A stretch of 64,000 nt of DNA. Source: Gorsachius magnificus. Lineage: Eukaryota; Chordata; Aves; Pelecaniformes; Ardeidae. Shown in pieces: positions 48,871 through 61,602 of this stretch (position 1 is the first letter of the stretch; each line of letters opens with the position of its first letter). Where the stretch lies: contig CM067082.1 in the NCBI GenBank assembly GCA_034008185.1, positions 99,505,311 through 99,569,310 of the forward strand, given 5' to 3'. The position numbers and the translations under genes are program-made. The notes below the pieces were generated by a model. The model was not told the DNA's origin, made no database searches, and saw nothing but the letters and a program-made list of their open reading frames with translations.

Positions 48871-51800
48871 AAGACTTTGAGGGTCATCTTGACATCACTT
48901 GAGAGACAAATGTGAGTCTGAATGGTTTTGGTTTTTTTAATCTATATCTTCTTTTCAAACTTCCTCTCCCCTTTTGTTCTTCCCCATCAAATTAATTTAG
49001 CTTTCAAAAACCTGATACAGTTCCCCATTTAGATAAGCATCCCTGAATCCCAGATCCTCTAGTCTTCATTAGAGTTGGGTATAAGCACAGATGGGTAGAT
49101 GGGCTACCATGAGGAAGGAATAGAAGAGGAATGGGGGATTTGGAGTCCTTGCTGAAGAGTATTTGAAGAAGGTGGGAGACAGAGGAACATAATAATTAAT
49201 TAGATTTTTATTTTTTTTTAATGGGTTGTTCAATTTTGGAGAGACCTATTTAAATCTTAGGATGCTTTATCTAACCTTCTTCATTATCTCTTCTATTCAG
49301 TATGCAATCTAATTCTTTCCTGTCACTGGAACTGGCAACTTCAGAGGTAAAAAGAAACAAAGAGAATAGCATGCCTTTTTCTTTTTCATATTTATGAAGA
49401 CATCATAAAAGGATTATATGTAATTTGGACTTTGAGGCTCATGATAACAGACTGCATTGCAAAAAGATTCTTTTGATGAATATAAATGAATTGACTGGAT
49501 TTCCCAGTCAAACAAAAAACTATCATCGTGCCATGCAAAATTACTTTCGATTGTTTGTCTCTGAACTGTAAGCTCAAGTCAGTATCAACACTTCAAATTG
49601 GCTTTGTATTATTAAAACTAAAAATCTCTTCCATGTCAGTAAAAGCAGCCTTACTGGAGGCATTCTTGTTTGCATGTTCCTTAATAATTCATACTGTTCA
49701 TCCATTCAGTAAAAACATTGGTTAGTCTATGGTCCTCCATTTTACCATTCAGAGTAACTCTCTCGCCATCTGATAGTAAGATGGGAACATCCAAGTTGTG
49801 GGTGCTAAACTGGCAGATAGCTATGGCATGGCAAGGTGAAAGCTGAAAGCAACCCAGTGTTTCAGCCTACTGTGTTAGGGTCCCAGACCTGCTACCTTTG
49901 ATTCTTAGCTATTTTTATGAATCGTTTAACTACTGTAAAACTAATCTCCTTAGGGACCCAGGAGAGGAATAAAAAGGGAGAGAGAAAACAGAGCAGAAAC
50001 AGTAGCGAGAAAGGAATAGAGAGCACCTTGGGAATAAGGGGAAACAATGAGAAAGCTTCATGGAAACTTGCAGAATTACTCCAGGATTGTCTGGGCATAA
50101 TGTCAACCAAAGCAACACTTCAAGTCAAGTGTCAAGCACGCAGGTAGGTGTTTCCAGTGTCAAACTGGCTTAACTAAAGCCTTTTTGCTCAGCTGAGGTG
50201 AAATGCACCTCAAAACACAGCCCTTTGTAAAGAGCTCTCAGAGAAATCTGTGAAATATCCAAAATGCACTGTATTACTGTTTCACTGTTTTGCCACTCAC
50301 ACTTCTCTTCTCACTAGGCACTGTGTGGGGTTTTTTGCTTGTTTGGTTTTAATTTCATATCTATATGCTTATCACCTTCCAATATATAGTTTAGTCATTT
50401 GGAGCAAGAAAGGTCTTCTAGTTATGTCTTTCCACACTGCCTAGCACCAGAAAGCCTCAGAAAATTAGGGTCTGGCACAAAACAGTCTTGCAAACATATT
50501 TCTACTTCATACCAAAACACTGAAACTTTGTCAGTCTCAACATCCATGAAAGTCATCAAACGTGCTACAGTAAAGTCTCAAAACCTTTGAAATATTAACT
50601 GCTGGACCAAAGAGAAGAAACTGTTTATGACTACCAGGGACACATAGCACTTCATACTTTCCATACTCCATGCCCCTATTTCAGACTGAATAATAGCATT
50701 TATATTTATTTCTGGGTGTATAAGTGGGTGTTACCACAACCTCAGAACACTACTCCTGAATTAGCTCAAACAGCTCCATGAGTTTGGCCTTTAGCTGCTC
50801 ACCAATATTCTCCACACCATTACATTTTACACTGCATTACAGTAAACCATCACCACAAAACCTCCAGAGCAATGTTATTTGCTGACCCAGAAAACTGAGA
50901 TAACCACTGGTATAGCCCCTTTTGAATTCAACAACGCCTGGTGACAATGAGTCTAAGACAGAGTCTCTGGCAGTAGCCTGTGCAGAGTTGCCATAGACAC
51001 AATGCATATTTAAAATGGATACTTTAATGGCAGTGTGATCCAAAATGACATTGATATTTTTCTTTGTATCATCTTATAAAGGCTGTATCAAAAAACTCAA
51101 CTTGTGAAAATCATACCAATGAAGAGAAAGTTATTTGTAAATATCTTAATTGGCATGAACACTGGTGTAAGTTTTCAGTATTACTCCTGACTATGTGCGC
51201 AAATGAACAGGTGAAATTCCTGGACTACTTTCATCTATCTCAAGGCACTGGGTACTTGAGGTAAGTGAAATGAAAAGTTACTTATGTCTGTTTCTGTGCA
51301 GACAGGTGAGAGCTTTGGAAAATATTCTATATGGGTATGAACAGAGCAGTAACTGTTAATCTCTTACAGAGAAAGTTTCATTTTGGAGAGAGAGTGAAAC
51401 AATTGTGAGCTTTATAGCCAGGTTAGAGCAATAGTCCATTAGGTTTGGGATCGAGAGAAGAGAAACTAAAGGCAAGAGGTGCCTTGGGGAATCTGTGTAC
51501 TGTACTGTGCAGAGAAATGAGGTGTAAGGCAGCATTTCTCAGACCTAGCTCTGGTTAGCAGACATTTCATTCTGGCTTATCTCATCCTGCTTTCAGTATC
51601 CTGGCTAGTTCACTTAGCAGTATCTGAGTTACCTTTACTAGACTGTCACACACTACAACAGACTTTTACAATCCCCAATTTCTACCAAAAACAAGGACTA
51701 TGTTTGTCACCAAGTCAAAGGGCAGCAGTAACTGGGTCTCATGACATTTGCATTCAAGAGTGACTTCCTGATCCTCCTGCTAATACAAACAAAGGAAAGG

Positions 51801-52300
51801 TCTGTAGTTCTTCTTAGCTTATTCACTCTAAATGCACTGAAATTACTGCTTTTTCCTCCTTTGCAACAAGAAGCTGAGGTGTAACTACCATACAAGTTTG
51901 CAGTATTACTGCTGAGATAGAAGCTGTTACTTTTATTACACTCTTGGTTCCAGTGAAGATCTGCAAGAAAGGTAAATGAAACAGAAGAGCACCAGAAAAG
52001 CTGAAAATGGCATATTGTATGCATGTAATTCACCTTTGCATCACCCATTTTTCAAAACTAAACATTTTTCCAAAGTTAAATATTTATGTTTAAAAATTCA
52101 TAATTTTCCAAAAAGCTGAGACTGTAAAGTCACGTGTTGTGAGTATTATCAGAAGGCTTCAGAAAAAAAAATAAAAATTAACAGATATTAAACTGCTGAG
52201 ACACTAACAAGGTTTGCCTGCTGATTTTTTTCCAAAAATTCCACAAAAAAATCCATGAAGAAATGGTGCCATTTAGACCATTAACTTTAGCTAAAGTTGA
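48871..52300. other. unique AT-rich DNA, no gene seen
   Basis: One exon-like interval at 49954-50143 is discussed as a weak candidate. The 113-codon minus-strand frame at 51707-52048 has no recognisable motif. Otherwise featureless. Confidence 0.5.
49954..50143 (+). other. weak exon candidate (acceptor, open frame, donor)
   Basis: CTAATCTCCTTAG precedes the interval and CACGCAG|GTAGGT closes it. Between them one frame stays open for 63 codons, giving a hydrophilic, Lys/Asn/Ser-rich peptide with ERNKKGERKQSRN early and WKLAELLQDCLGI near the end. I know no family like it. The exon-like look rests on splice sites alone, which arise often by chance. Confidence 0.15.
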
Positions 52301-52304
52301 ATGA

Positions 52305-52732
52305 CCTTGTGCTGGTGAGGGGTCTGGAGCACAAGTCTTACGAGGAGTGGCTGAGGGAACTGGGGTTGTTTAGTCTGGAGGAGGCTAAGGGGAGACCTTG
52401 TCACCCTCTACAACTACCTGAAAGGAAGCTGCAGCGAGGGGGGGGTCGGGCTCTTCTCCCTGGAAACAGACGAGGGGGGATGATTTGAAGTTGCGCCAGG
52501 GCAGGTTTAGGTTAGACATTAGGAAAAACTTCTTCACTGAGAGGGTTGTCAGGCTCTCGAATGGGCTGCCCAGGGAGGTGGTGGAGTCCTCATCCCTGGA
52601 GGTATTTAAAAGAAGGATAGATGAGGTGCTTAGGGACGTGGTTTAGTGGTGGGATGTCGGGGTTAGGTTAAAGGTTGGACTTGATGATCTTAAAGGTCTT
52701 TTCCAACCAAAGTGATTCTATGATTCTATGAA
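52305..52732 (+). mobile_element. CR1 LINE 3' fragment, plus strand
   Basis: Starts in ORF2 at GTGAGGGGTCTGGAGCACAA ([22 protein letters not shown]). It loses frame in the GGAGGCTAAGGGGAGACC region and again in the G-run at 52438-52445. It reads [19 protein letters not shown] and DEVLRDVV near the end, then the 3' UTR with TTGATGATCTTAAAGGTC, and ends GATTCTATGATTCTATGAA. Same subfamily as the 344-codon copy at 24.5 kb, whose C terminus is almost word-for-word alike. It is 5' truncated within the last 130 codons. Low divergence suggests recent insertion. Confidence 0.95.
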
Positions 52733-54062
52733 ATGCCTATTAGTATACTATTCTATGACTAGGAAATATTTTCAATTTTCATAAATATTTTGTGATGTAA
52801 GAGTGACATCCCTTCTGTGACACAGTGTATGGATAAGTTATGCATTATGCCCAAGGAGATGTATGGAGCGTAGCTGTTCCCCTCCAGTGCGTGCTCAGGC
52901 ACTCCATGGCAGTCTCTTAATTTGAAGGATGCAGAGGTGAAGGATTTATTACTTTAATCCCCCGTGGCTCCACCACAATCTCTTCACAATTTGACAGGCA
53001 AAGTAGCAGGAACTATATACCCCTTTATGACTGATAAGATTTCCCATTATAAATGTTAGCTGATTACATAATTTTGAATTATTGGGGCATCTGCTACCAG
53101 CTAACGTCAAAGACAAGAGAGAAAAACTGGCTGAACCTACCACTGTCTGGAAGCTCCAGCAAGGCACTAAGATTTTGTATACAGACAAACTTCAGGTTCT
53201 CAAACTAAGGCGACTCACAAAATCTAAGGATTTATGCAGGCAATGTTTCCATTCATCACTTGAAAATGTAATTGTATGAGATCAACTTAATACTGTATTC
53301 ACATCTGCAAACTTTGTTTGTTGTAGTGTGCATGGGGAGTGGTGGTGGTGGTGTTCTGTTCCCCACACACACCCCGAGACATAACATTTTCAACCAAAGT
53401 GTAATTTAAGAGGCTTTGAAAAAACTCCTAAGAAAATGAAAATTAATACTATTGATGATTAGAATGCATTTAGTATGTTTGTCATTAACTTTTCAGTACC
53501 ACAGTTGCTCGCCTATAGACAATATTGTGATGATTTACATTTACCACAGCTTCACATCAAGTTGCAGATGTTCACAGTAACAGCTGCTGTCTGAAAAAAT
53601 TGAGACACTCTTTAGAAATAAAATATATGAGGCTTTGAAGATGTGATGCACCCAGAACTTTTGAAGATAATGAATTCAAGATAGGAGGAGCTCTCTAGCA
53701 CCTTTCTACATTGCTGTTCTTTGCAAGTTTTTGACAGAAAGTCTGAATTAGGACTGTGGCTAAAATTATCCCCAGATGAATCAGCTTCTCATTATTTACC
53801 AAGCTCTTTTCAAAGCATCATCCAACTCTACAAAATACAAGATGACAAGTCCAAGAAATCCTGTTTTTTAAAAGAAGTTTGACTTAAGGTATTTTTTTAG
53901 CTATTTTTCATTCTCAAGATGAATTTTGTGTGCTGTGAACAGAAACCAAACTGACATGGCTACAACACACACATTCCTGCCTGTTTGCTTGGGACTGGAA
54001 ACATGTAAAACCATCCTACACTCTACTGTCAGATTTTACCTACAGTGACCATAAAGGTTTCC

Positions 54063-54115
54063 TGCATAGCTGCTGACACTCCAGGGCTTAATGCACAGCT
54101 GCTGATGTTCCAGGA
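54063..54115. repeat. imperfect 29-bp tandem duplication
   Basis: TGCATAGCTGCTGACACTCC at 54063 is followed 29 bases later by TGCACAGCTGCTGATGTTCC. Four mismatches over 20 bases indicate an old duplication. Each copy holds a CAGCTG-like E-box (TAGCTG / CAGCTG), though no regulatory role can be shown. Confidence 0.7.
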
Positions 54116-57100
54116 TGTTCCCTGTCACCGCCAGTTGCACTTTCTCACTTTGTCATAATTCTGTCCCCATTTGGCATAAAGCATTCCTGGGAAATTCTCA
54201 TTTAAATATCTTTTGTGGATCAGATTGGAGTTGCTTCACGCACAAGGCTCCCAGAACAAAGAGAAATCAGATCACCTAACTGGATAAACTTTCTGCTTTT
54301 CTAACCACAGTCATGAGTTACATCACATCTATGCCTACTGAAACTTGCTGCAATATGTACCAAAATCTTGACATCACTGACTTCTAGCATTTCGGAACTA
54401 CAGGAAACATATTAAGCTACCTTTGGCTTAAAACTCCCACAAATAGCAGTGCTAGAAACTAAATAACCTGGCAACAGGCTCTGGGTAGAAGGATAAAAGC
54501 TGGAACACAGCCCAAGTAACATATTTGGCTACATCCTGTACTGCCATTTGCATTCACTCAGAAATCAGAATGTGAAATACAGTATCCCAGGCCAAAGCAG
54601 AATTATTACCATATGGGACTGTAATGATGAATGGGCTCATGGACCACATGGGATACTATGCTAAAATCTGTGAGAACCCAGGACAGTTTCTTGGAGTTTG
54701 TATTGTATTCAAAGGTGTTTCCAAAATACCATTTCACATTCACACATCACAGCAAAGAAATTAATATTCAACCTAATACTCAGTAACATGATACCAGCGC
54801 AAATCCATTCCACATTATAGGAAATAGCAGAAAAATGTAAAGAAAATCTCAACAGATGTCATAGATCTGTGATAAACAACAAATACATGGTGTCTCCTCC
54901 ATTGGCAAAGGGAATGCTTCAGTGCAAAATACCTCACTGCTCATTTATCTTCAGGCAGCTGACTTCTCTAAAATCCTCATGTCACGTCCAGAATAAGAGA
55001 CCATCTCTGAAGATATTCAAGCCAGTAGCATTTACTACTTTAATCAATACATGTTTACAGAAACAGTAAAGAAAAATAAATTAAATAAAATACTTTATTA
55101 ATCATCAGCTGTCTGTAAGGACTCTCGGCATTTGTAGAACAATGTTAAAGGTGCACTGTTCTGTACCAGTTATACAGCTATTTGCTATACCAATTCCACC
55201 ATTCAGGATGGATATTTTCTATGAACATACCTCTTTCTACTTTGTAGATTCTGCTGAAGTAAAATGGGGGGAAGAGGGGGACTTTCCCCATTTTTCTGAG
55301 GGCAAAACTGCATCTAAATTATCAACATTTGGGTCATAAAAGCAACAAACTGTACCTCTGATATTTTTAGTAATTGAGAATGAAGAAACATCCATTATCC
55401 GTATATTCTGAATTAAAGATGAATGTCACACAGCTGCTTTAGAATTTTAACTTTTTTCACATTCTGATTTTTGTTTTTCTTTTCTTCAAGAGATCAACTG
55501 ATTTTTGATTTTTCCACAATCAGAAAAAGCAGAATGGAAAATTCTCTTCTGAAAGAAACAAGTATCACTCCAAGTCAAGGGAATCTTTCATATAATACAG
55601 GTTCTTTTACAGGTTAGTATCTCCATCTCCTCAGGCTGAACCTGATGGGATCTGTCTAAGATTTGACAAGATACTGACTTCAAACCTGAAACCACCAGGC
55701 ATCTCAAGAGTATTTTATCCTGCAAATTCAGGATCTACAGGCTACCATACTTGCTGGTTACATTTCATGTTGTCAAGCTAACAGACAAGAATCAAACTTC
55801 TTTACACTGACTGGGAGCTGTTTGGTGAAAGCAATTTAGTACAGACTGGCACTTCTCCTGCATAGACCTTCTTGTGATATTTCAAACACTATTTACTTTG
55901 GACAAACGCCATCAAATTTCAGGACAACTTACTAATTATCTCCTATAAGATTCTTGTCATGAACTGACCTATATATATGGCATAAAGTAACATTACATTT
56001 GAGAAGCTCTGGCAAGCCTTTTTTACTGAGCCAGTAAACTGAGAATACCTAAAGGATTCCCTCAAAAAACAGTGCACATTTTCTTCTTAAAAACCTTAAG
56101 CAGTGGCATTTTCCCGAGTGTCTATCAGATGAGATCCTGGAAGACTGGCTGGTTGGCTAGTGCTCAGTGTTTGCAGAAGGTTAATGTTTTAAAAATAAAC
56201 TTCACCTGCCAAATTTCTAGGCAGAGAGATGGGGAGACATTTCTTTTGCTGGGTGAGCCCTTGTGCAAGGACTGAAACCAGGAAGGTTGAGCAGCTCAAC
56301 AGCTGCAGGTGACTGAGCATCTCCCTGGCCAGATGCCTCTGTTCCACAGTCCTTGCCACAGCATGCTCCCTGTGCTCTTATATCACAGCACTTATGTCAC
56401 AGAGACACAGTATTTGTGATTTTTTCCTAGTCAGTTTTCCTTGTCAGATAAATCCTGCGTACCCTTGGTATAATGTCTCCCTCCTCTAACAGGGGAAAAT
56501 GGGGAAGAAGCCTTTTTCCTCTGACTTACAATTTTACCACATGGCATACATGTTATCTACAGTATCAGATACTGTAATTAAATTTGGAAATATTATTGTA
56601 AATCTAAGAAAATTTATTTACCCTTTATAGTGATTTTTAGATAGAAAACAGCATCATTATCAGTATAGCAGCACATTACAGTTAGTATAGCAAGACAAAG
56701 TGATGTCTCCAATAAAACCTGCAAAGCCAGTCTGCAAGCCATAGTTAAAACTGCTAATAAAGTGAGCAGTCATCTATCACTGCTTTTTTAGATTTTATTG
56801 CGTTTTCTCAGAATATTGTCATACCACCACAGCCTTAAAGTTAACAATGCTTGTGTCTATTTCTTTAGCTTTTCCCCATTAGCCTTAATAATTTTTGCTA
56901 AAAATGACAGTTTCATAAAGCTAAATATACTTTTGGATAAGTACCAAGCCTTGATGAAGCTGTGTGGGGAAAAAAAAATAGTAAAGCCCTTAATGACATA
57001 CTGTGTGCTTTGTAACTGATAAAAGTTCAGAACATCTGCTGGATGTACCTGGGAAAAATGCTTCACAGAGACACAGAACTGACAGGTCAGCAAATAATCT

Positions 57101-57118
57101 CCTGCAGACCTTCAGGCC

Positions 57119-57170
57119 TTTTTTTTTTTTTTTTCCTTTTTTTTTTTTTTTTTTCTTTTTTTTCTTCCTT
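57119..57170. repeat. polypyrimidine T/C tract, 52 bp
   Basis: T16, CC, T18, C, T8, C, TT, CC, TT: pure pyrimidine on the plus strand for about 52 bases. Several open frames running through it on both strands code poly-Phe or poly-Lys and are artefacts. It could be the reverse poly-A tail of a minus-strand retroposon, but the sequence to its left is not recognised. Confidence 0.9.
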
Positions 57171-60100
57171 GAGAAAAATTGCAGTTGTCTTCTTTGTAAC
57201 ATTGCTCAAAGCAGTCTTTCTGCATCACCATTCACAGAAGTGTCAGAAGCCAAGCATAAACAACAAACTAATCTATGACTCGATTGTCCAAAAATCACAG
57301 AAGACCATTGACAGAAGTAGGGAGATTTTATGAGGTTTCCTGGCACTTGGGGTGTACTGTTAGGGCTTCCCCTGACAAGGTAGTGGCCTCGTTAGGCCTA
57401 CTGAAATTAAAATAAAAAGATGACAAATTATTGAAAGTAGAATTAGGCTATGTAGATAACCAAACTTCCATCTTTCACTTCCTCTTCTATTTCAGCCTGG
57501 CAGTATTCCTTAGAGAAGGGATTTAGAGGTGTGCCAATACATGGATAAGTTTCTGCTCTTCTCTCTCTACACTACATCCTATCAGGAGGAGGATGCTACA
57601 GGAGACAGAAATATTCCTGAACATCTTCTCAGAGGGTACTTCTCTGCCACTCAAACTTGGTTAAAATTTGCTAGGAAAGCACTAACCAGACCCTTTTCTT
57701 TATGTTTGGTTTTGTTTTTTGTTTTTTTTAAACTTGTCTTCATTTTGTGGAAGATAAAAGGAGAAGAAAATTATTAGTGCAGTAGAAGAATGCAGAAAAT
57801 ATACTTCACCATAATATTTTCACTGATTTGTTCTTGTAGCTGCCTCCGTGTTCTGTGGCGAAGAAAGGATGATGACAGGAGTTAACAGAAAACATTTCCA
57901 AAATACCTATCAAGTGATGAATTTGTGTGCTGTGGTTTTACACATTTCTCTCTTTATTGTTTGACTTGAGAGATTTTTCAAAAAATCCCAAACCCATATG
58001 GATTCAAATGTAACACCTTTTACCATGTAACTTTGGTTTTGAAAACTTTCAATGTACACGGTTCCCTCATGGCAGGGAATTTTATCATCCCTGCTTTACA
58101 AGGAGGAAAACATGGGCACTGGGGATGTAAATGTTTATATTTTCAGATTTTACAGCAGGAGACTAGTGGAGATGGAAATACAAGCTAAGGAAACTCTAGT
58201 GCAGACTAACTCCCTGTAGCTGTAACCATGAAAGAGAGTATTAAATCTGTGCTTCTCTATCTGTTTTTACAACAAATTTATGGTGCTTTGTATTCACCAA
58301 GATTTTAGAAGGGGATACATAATATGAGTATTTATCACATGATCAAATATATGCTTTTAAAGAGTGAAAATGAAGCTCAAAACAGTCAAAGTGCAGGGTA
58401 CAAGGACAGAAAAATAAATAACTTCTCCTCTACCTTTTCTTTCTTTTTTGAGAGCTCAAAGACCATTTCCCTAAGGATATGTTCTTTGCTATACATTCAG
58501 ATGTCAAACTGAAGGAATTTTAACACCTGTTATTAAAGTGAAATAGCTTAGCAGGCAAAAGGATAAAAAAGAAAGCAAGATGACTTCCCCAAAAGGATAA
58601 TTCAAAATCTTTATTATACCCTAAAACCAAAGGAAATACATTCCAATACTTTTCAAATGTAAGTAGCTCAAATAATGGCGGCAAAATGAAGTGATTTAAT
58701 AACAATTTAAGAAAATAAAAAATGTGATTCTTTACTTTTTTTTTTAGTTGTAAAATATGCTTATTCTGTAAGTGGCTGACATAATGGCAGAAAAATGAAC
58801 ATGAATTAGCAACAATTTAGGTAAAACCCAGGAGACTGAGTTGCAAGTACTTTGAAATCTTTTTGAAACGGTAAAATTCATTAGAACACAGCTTGGGTGG
58901 AAGGCAAAATCATCTCTATGGCTCAGCTCTGCTGAGAACAATAATTTAATAAAAGTAAAATAAAACCAACCTGATAAATACATTTTTAAGTCATTCATTC
59001 ATTTAAAATCATGCATGCTCTTTCACATACAAACCTATAAGTCTCACTTACATTCATCTGTGTACATACTTAGGCAACTTAGACGCTACAAGCAAGCAAA
59101 ATTCGAACATGTGCGTGCCTATTGGCACATTTGGAGCTCTTGTCTTTGTTTCTCTGTTGACATGTTTCATCAGACAAAATATATCACGAGGAAGTAAATT
59201 CTTTACAAAATATCATTCCAATAATAGATTAAAAAATGCTACTGGGAAAGAATGGGACAAGGAGATGGAGGAGACAACTGCACTGTACTTCTATGCCATT
59301 GCTCAGTACTCAGTACATTAACACTCCCCAAGAACATGGGAAAGTTCAATTGTTTCCTGAGGAGACCTGAAGCTACTCCAAGATGGCACATGAACTATCA
59401 GCCAAAATATATTCTGGAGTACATGATGGTCTATCTGGCTAGCAAAGAGAACTTCTAAACTTTTGTCTTAACTGAAGGTTCAAGGGAACAGATGGTTAAG
59501 ACATGATCTGATTGTTGCATGTAGTAGATGCTGGGGATATCAAGGAAGCCTGTTGGGCTACTGCTCTGCCCCTCAGGCTAGACTATCACTCATGCCCTCT
59601 CCTGTCCGACTAGCAGGCTGTGCAAATATTTCATTCAAGACAGAAAGGCTCCCCAGCATGAGAAATTAAAGGAGACCCATCTCAGACCACTATAGCCTGG
59701 GTAGTTTGGAAACTTGTGCAAGTGGTGAGGCTGAAGTGGGTCTGAGTCAAGCTGCTAACAATGAACCCACCTCTTCTGCTTCTTGAAAGAGTATTCAAAC
59801 CACTGAGATATAAAAGGAAAAGAACTTGACTCATATCCTTGTCACATCTGTGCTTTCTTCCTCTCGAAGGGGAGGCGGAGGTGGACACAACATATTTAGT
59901 TCCCTGGCAACTGATTTCAGGATATGTTTTGGTTTGTTTTGCTTTGTTTTTCCCTTTATTTTATTTGCCAGTTAGTCAAGACAGCTCCAGAATCATGCAG
60001 AATTAGACTGTAATAATCCACAGTACATGCTCATTAGCAACATGAAAAACACAGTCATGTCTGCCGTATCATATCCTAGGCTTAAGGCTAAAAAGTGGAG

Positions 60101-60220
60101 AGAAACAGGAAAAACTACACTATGAGTGTATACTATGAGGAAGAGTTTGAGGATTGTTATCTTTTATTTTGGTATGATATAAACACATTAGGCTGTTTTC
60201 TCAGACAGCCTAATAGCTAC

Positions 60221-60270
60221 TTTTTTTTTTTTTCCTCAAAAAACCCCCCTTTTTCTCCCCCAAAAAACCA
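60221..60270. repeat. mixed homopolymer patch (T13, A/C runs)
   Basis: T13 then CCTC, A6, C6, T5, CTCCCCC, A6, CC. Successive homopolymers without a longer unit; low-complexity DNA. Confidence 0.85.
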
Positions 60271-61585
60271 ATTTTGACATTAAAAAGAACACTCTCCCTG
60301 TCCAAAATTATCTCCGCTTTCATTCATATCTACCAGTGCTTAAAGAATATATTTGGACTCCACCAGATCACAGAAAAAGGATTTTATTTTACTTTGGATT
60401 ATTCAGTGTCCAGAAATCAAAGATCTTTCTTTCCAGTAAATGATACAGAAATGAAGAAAAATAGCAAACACAAGTTCTCATTTGTTCTAGGTTTTAGATG
60501 TCTTTATATTTCACTTTGGCTGTTTCAGATTAATTCTTAGAAGCCTGTTTTTAAAAATAAGTGTACACTTCTCTGTAGGAATAAGTCTACTGAATATTGA
60601 TAGTTGTAGAAGTAAACACTGCTGCAATGTGGCTGCATTGAACACTGCTGCGGATGCGCCTAAAGACTGCATCCCAAAACACTCCATATTTCACCATCAT
60701 TATGTAGCAGGATTTTCTAGACATAAGAGGAAAAACTCAGAAGGAGGCATTACAGCAGATAAGTAAATTCCTTTTTGTTCTTTTTCGTCTTTCCTTTTAG
60801 GAGCACTCCTCAGGAAGAGGCTGAAAGACAGTGTAGAGCCCCAGATAGGAAAAGCATATGAGGAAGAAATTAATTAGTTGCAAGAACAGAAGAAAATATT
60901 TTAGGTTTGTCTCCCATCCCCAAGTTCTGGAGCCAATACCTGTAGAGATAGTCATATAAAAAGCACTGGAAGAAAGCTGGAGACATCCAATTCCTTGCAG
61001 CAACTGAGAACCCACAGTACCACAATCATTCCTGCTGTCCTTACTCAATTTATTATTTATTATTATCATGGGTAGTTAAGGAGTATACTAGAATGTTTAA
61101 TTATGCTTATAGTTAGACAGAGCTTCCTATGTCTAAATTGCAGTTTTGTTACTGCCACTTATGATTACAAATTCTCTTATGCCTATTTAACACAGAAAAG
61201 AATTTATTTCCTTCTGATTCAACAGCCTTTTACCTATGTGAAGATCTCTACCATGTCTTCCTATGAGTCATTTCTTTCTCTCGCTCAACAAGCCCAGTTC
61301 TTCCATTTTTTCCCCACAGAGTTTGTATATTCTAGACTTCAGTTCAGATCGGTTTCTGAGTAAGTGTGTAGGAAAGCGGCTGGGTTGGAAACAGTGATGT
61401 GAAAGCACAGAAACACTCATGCACAGTGCTAGCTCATGCTGGAATTCTGATATTCTTAGAAGTAAACAGCTGAAAGTCTTGACTGTCCCTCTGCAGGAAG
61501 CAGCATAAACTCTGCTTTTCCATTAAATGCTAAATTAAATGACATGCCTCAAGCAGAAACAGGCAGATTTTCGCTCCATTGTGTA

Positions 61586-61602
61586 GGGGGGGGGAAAAAA
61601 AA
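61586..61602. repeat. G9A8 homopurine run
   Basis: Nine G followed by eight A. Similar in type to the G9 run near 3.6 kb. Low-complexity DNA. Confidence 0.85.

Noticed and set aside
57003..57333. open frames containing poly-Phe and poly-Lys around 57.1 kb
   Set aside because: Created by the T/C tract at 57119-57170.
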